From Clostridia bacterium (GTDB lineage: Bacteria > Bacillota_A > Clostridia > Oscillospirales > CAG-272), in the NCBI GenBank assembly GCA_017395725.1, contig JAFQOB010000218.1, positions 1 to 5,822 on the forward strand: a stretch of 5,822 nucleotides of DNA. Reading direction: 5' to 3'. Positions 4,795-5,822 of this stretch are shown here, piece by piece (within the stretch, counting starts at the first letter, position 1; each line of letters starts with the position of its first letter). Made by a program: the position numbers and the translations under genes. Under the pieces are notes generated by a model. It made no database searches. It had not been told where the DNA came from and was given only the letters and a program-made list of their open reading frames with translations.

Positions 4795-5822
4795 AGCTTG
4801 ACCTTACCGTTACGAAAAAACAAAAGCTCTTTATCGATGCCGAGGAAAGCGAGGTGCTTTTTGGCGGCGCGGCGGGAGGCGGAAAATCATACGGCCAAAT
4901 GGTTGACGCTCTTCTCTTTGCGCTCCGATATGCCGGCTCCAAGCAGCTTATATTGAGAAGAACCTTCTCGGAGCTTGATAAATCGCTCATAAGAACAAGC
5001 CTTGCGCTTTTTCCGAGAGAAATATATACCTTCAATTCCTCAAATCACACCGGCAAATTCAAGAACGGTTCTATTATCGATTTCGGATACTGCGCCACCG
5101 AAAACGACGTTTATCAATATCAAAGCGCTGAGTACGACTGTATACGGTTTGATGAGCTCACGCACTTTACCGAGGCGCAATACGTATATCTCATCTCACG
5201 CGTCAGAGGCGCAAACGGCTTTCCGAAGCAGATAAAGTCCTCCACCAACCCGGGTGGTGTTGGACACAGCTGGGTGAAGTCACGCTTTATCGACCCCGCT
5301 CCGCACGGTAAAAGCTTTTTCGGAGAGGACGGAATGAAAAGAATATTTATCCCGTCGCTTCTCGATGATAATAATTTTCTTATGATCAGCGACCCCGGAT
5401 ACAAGGAAAGACTCACAGCCCTGCCCGAAAGGGAAAGAAAGGCTCTTCTTTTCGGTGATTGGAATATTTTCGAAGGACAGTACTTCAACGAATTCAGCCA
5501 CGCAAAGCACGTCTGCACACCGTTCGAAATTCCACGCAACTGGCGAAAATACCGAACCATAGACTACGGTCTTGACAGGCTCGTTTGTCTTTGGATAGCC
5601 GTATCTCCCAACGGAACCGCTTACGTATACCGTGAATTTTGCGAGTCAAACCTACCGATAGGCGCGGCGGCATCGGGAATCTCGGAAAGAACGCCCATGG
5701 GCGAGGATATATACGCAACTCTCGCTCCGCCCGACCTCTTTTCGAGAAGTCAGGAAACAGTAAAAACAAAAGCGAGTATTTTCTCCGAGAGAGGCGTAAC
5801 GTTTACAAAAACCTCAAACGAC
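4791..5822 (+). CDS. terL: Phage terminase large subunit, N-terminal 344 residues (3' end beyond window)
   Basis: The large terminase is the ATP-driven motor and nuclease that packages phage DNA into the prohead. From TTG 4791 the frame is open for 344 codons to the window edge. Visible motifs are Walker A GGAAGGGKS (25-33), Walker B CIRFDE with D121 and E122, the coupling motif SSTNPGG (150-156), and the start of the RNase H-like nuclease with TIDYG (catalytic-type D258). A second acidic position lies in APPD (D315). Every ATPase key residue is present, so the gene appears functional as far as seen. The start must be TTG: an in-frame TGA lies at 4782, the next GTG is just before Walker A and the first ATG lies after it. 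TAAGG 10 nt upstream serves as ribosome site. The TTGA at 4791-4794 holds both this start and the small-subunit stop. Family members are usually about 400-480 residues, so roughly a quarter is missing. Confidence 0.93.
   Translation, partial: MKLDLTVTKKQKLFIDAEESEVLFGGAAGGGKSYGQMVDALLFALRYAGSKQLILRRTFSELDKSLIRTSLALFPREIYTFNSSNHTGKFKNGSIIDFGYCATENDVYQYQSAEYDCIRFDELTHFTEAQYVYLISRVRGANGFPKQIKSSTNPGGVGHSWVKSRFIDPAPHGKSFFGEDGMKRIFIPSLLDDNNFLMISDPGYKERLTALPERERKALLFGDWNIFEGQYFNEFSHAKHVCTPFEIPRNWRKYRTIDYGLDRLVCLWIAVSPNGTAYVYREFCESNLPIGAAASGISERTPMGEDIYATLAPPDLFSRSQETVKTKASIFSERGVTFTKTSND

Noticed and set aside
4411..5769. Minus-strand frames across the terminase genes and the plus-strand frame 5002-5235
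   Set aside because: They are shadows of the two terminase frames, which carry clear family motifs.

Overview
The window looks like a moderately low-GC gut Firmicute of the class Clostridia, Ruminococcaceae/Oscillospiraceae-like. This rests on strong AGGAG ribosome sites, the BspA-type LRR architecture with an InlB-like repeat, and GTG/TTG starts in a Clostridia-type prophage packaging module. The genus cannot be named from sequence alone.

Left part (1-3544, minus strand): a two-gene operon. A 43-codon peptide gene (3413-3544) comes first. After a 13-nt gap it is followed by a very large secreted BspA-like leucine-rich repeat protein (3399 down to the window edge), open for 1133 codons without a stop and truncated only by the window. 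The peptide's stop codon overlaps the ribosome site of the LRR gene, so the two are probably translationally coupled.

Middle (3545-3911): a divergent control region and a 73-residue XRE/Cro-CI-type regulator on the plus strand. The intergenic DNA carries two inverted repeats made of four TGTTACA-type half-sites. They lie on a sigma-A-like promoter for the surface-protein operon and on an extended -10 for the regulator. The simplest reading is that the regulator represses itself and controls the surface-protein operon. A strong hairpin terminator (3957-4003) closes the regulator gene.

Right part (3912-5822): about 500 bases without a credible gene, holding two rho-independent terminators, a good plus-strand promoter (4247-4275) and a perfect 16-bp palindrome. 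A phage DNA-packaging module follows: a terminase small subunit (4420-4794) and the ATPase and early nuclease part of a terminase large subunit (from 4791, TTG start, running off the window). No integrase, attachment site or phage lysogeny module is visible, so the join between the surface-protein locus and the packaging genes is either a prophage edge or a remnant.

The most interesting element is the compact divergon of regulator, four-half-site operator, small peptide and giant surface protein.
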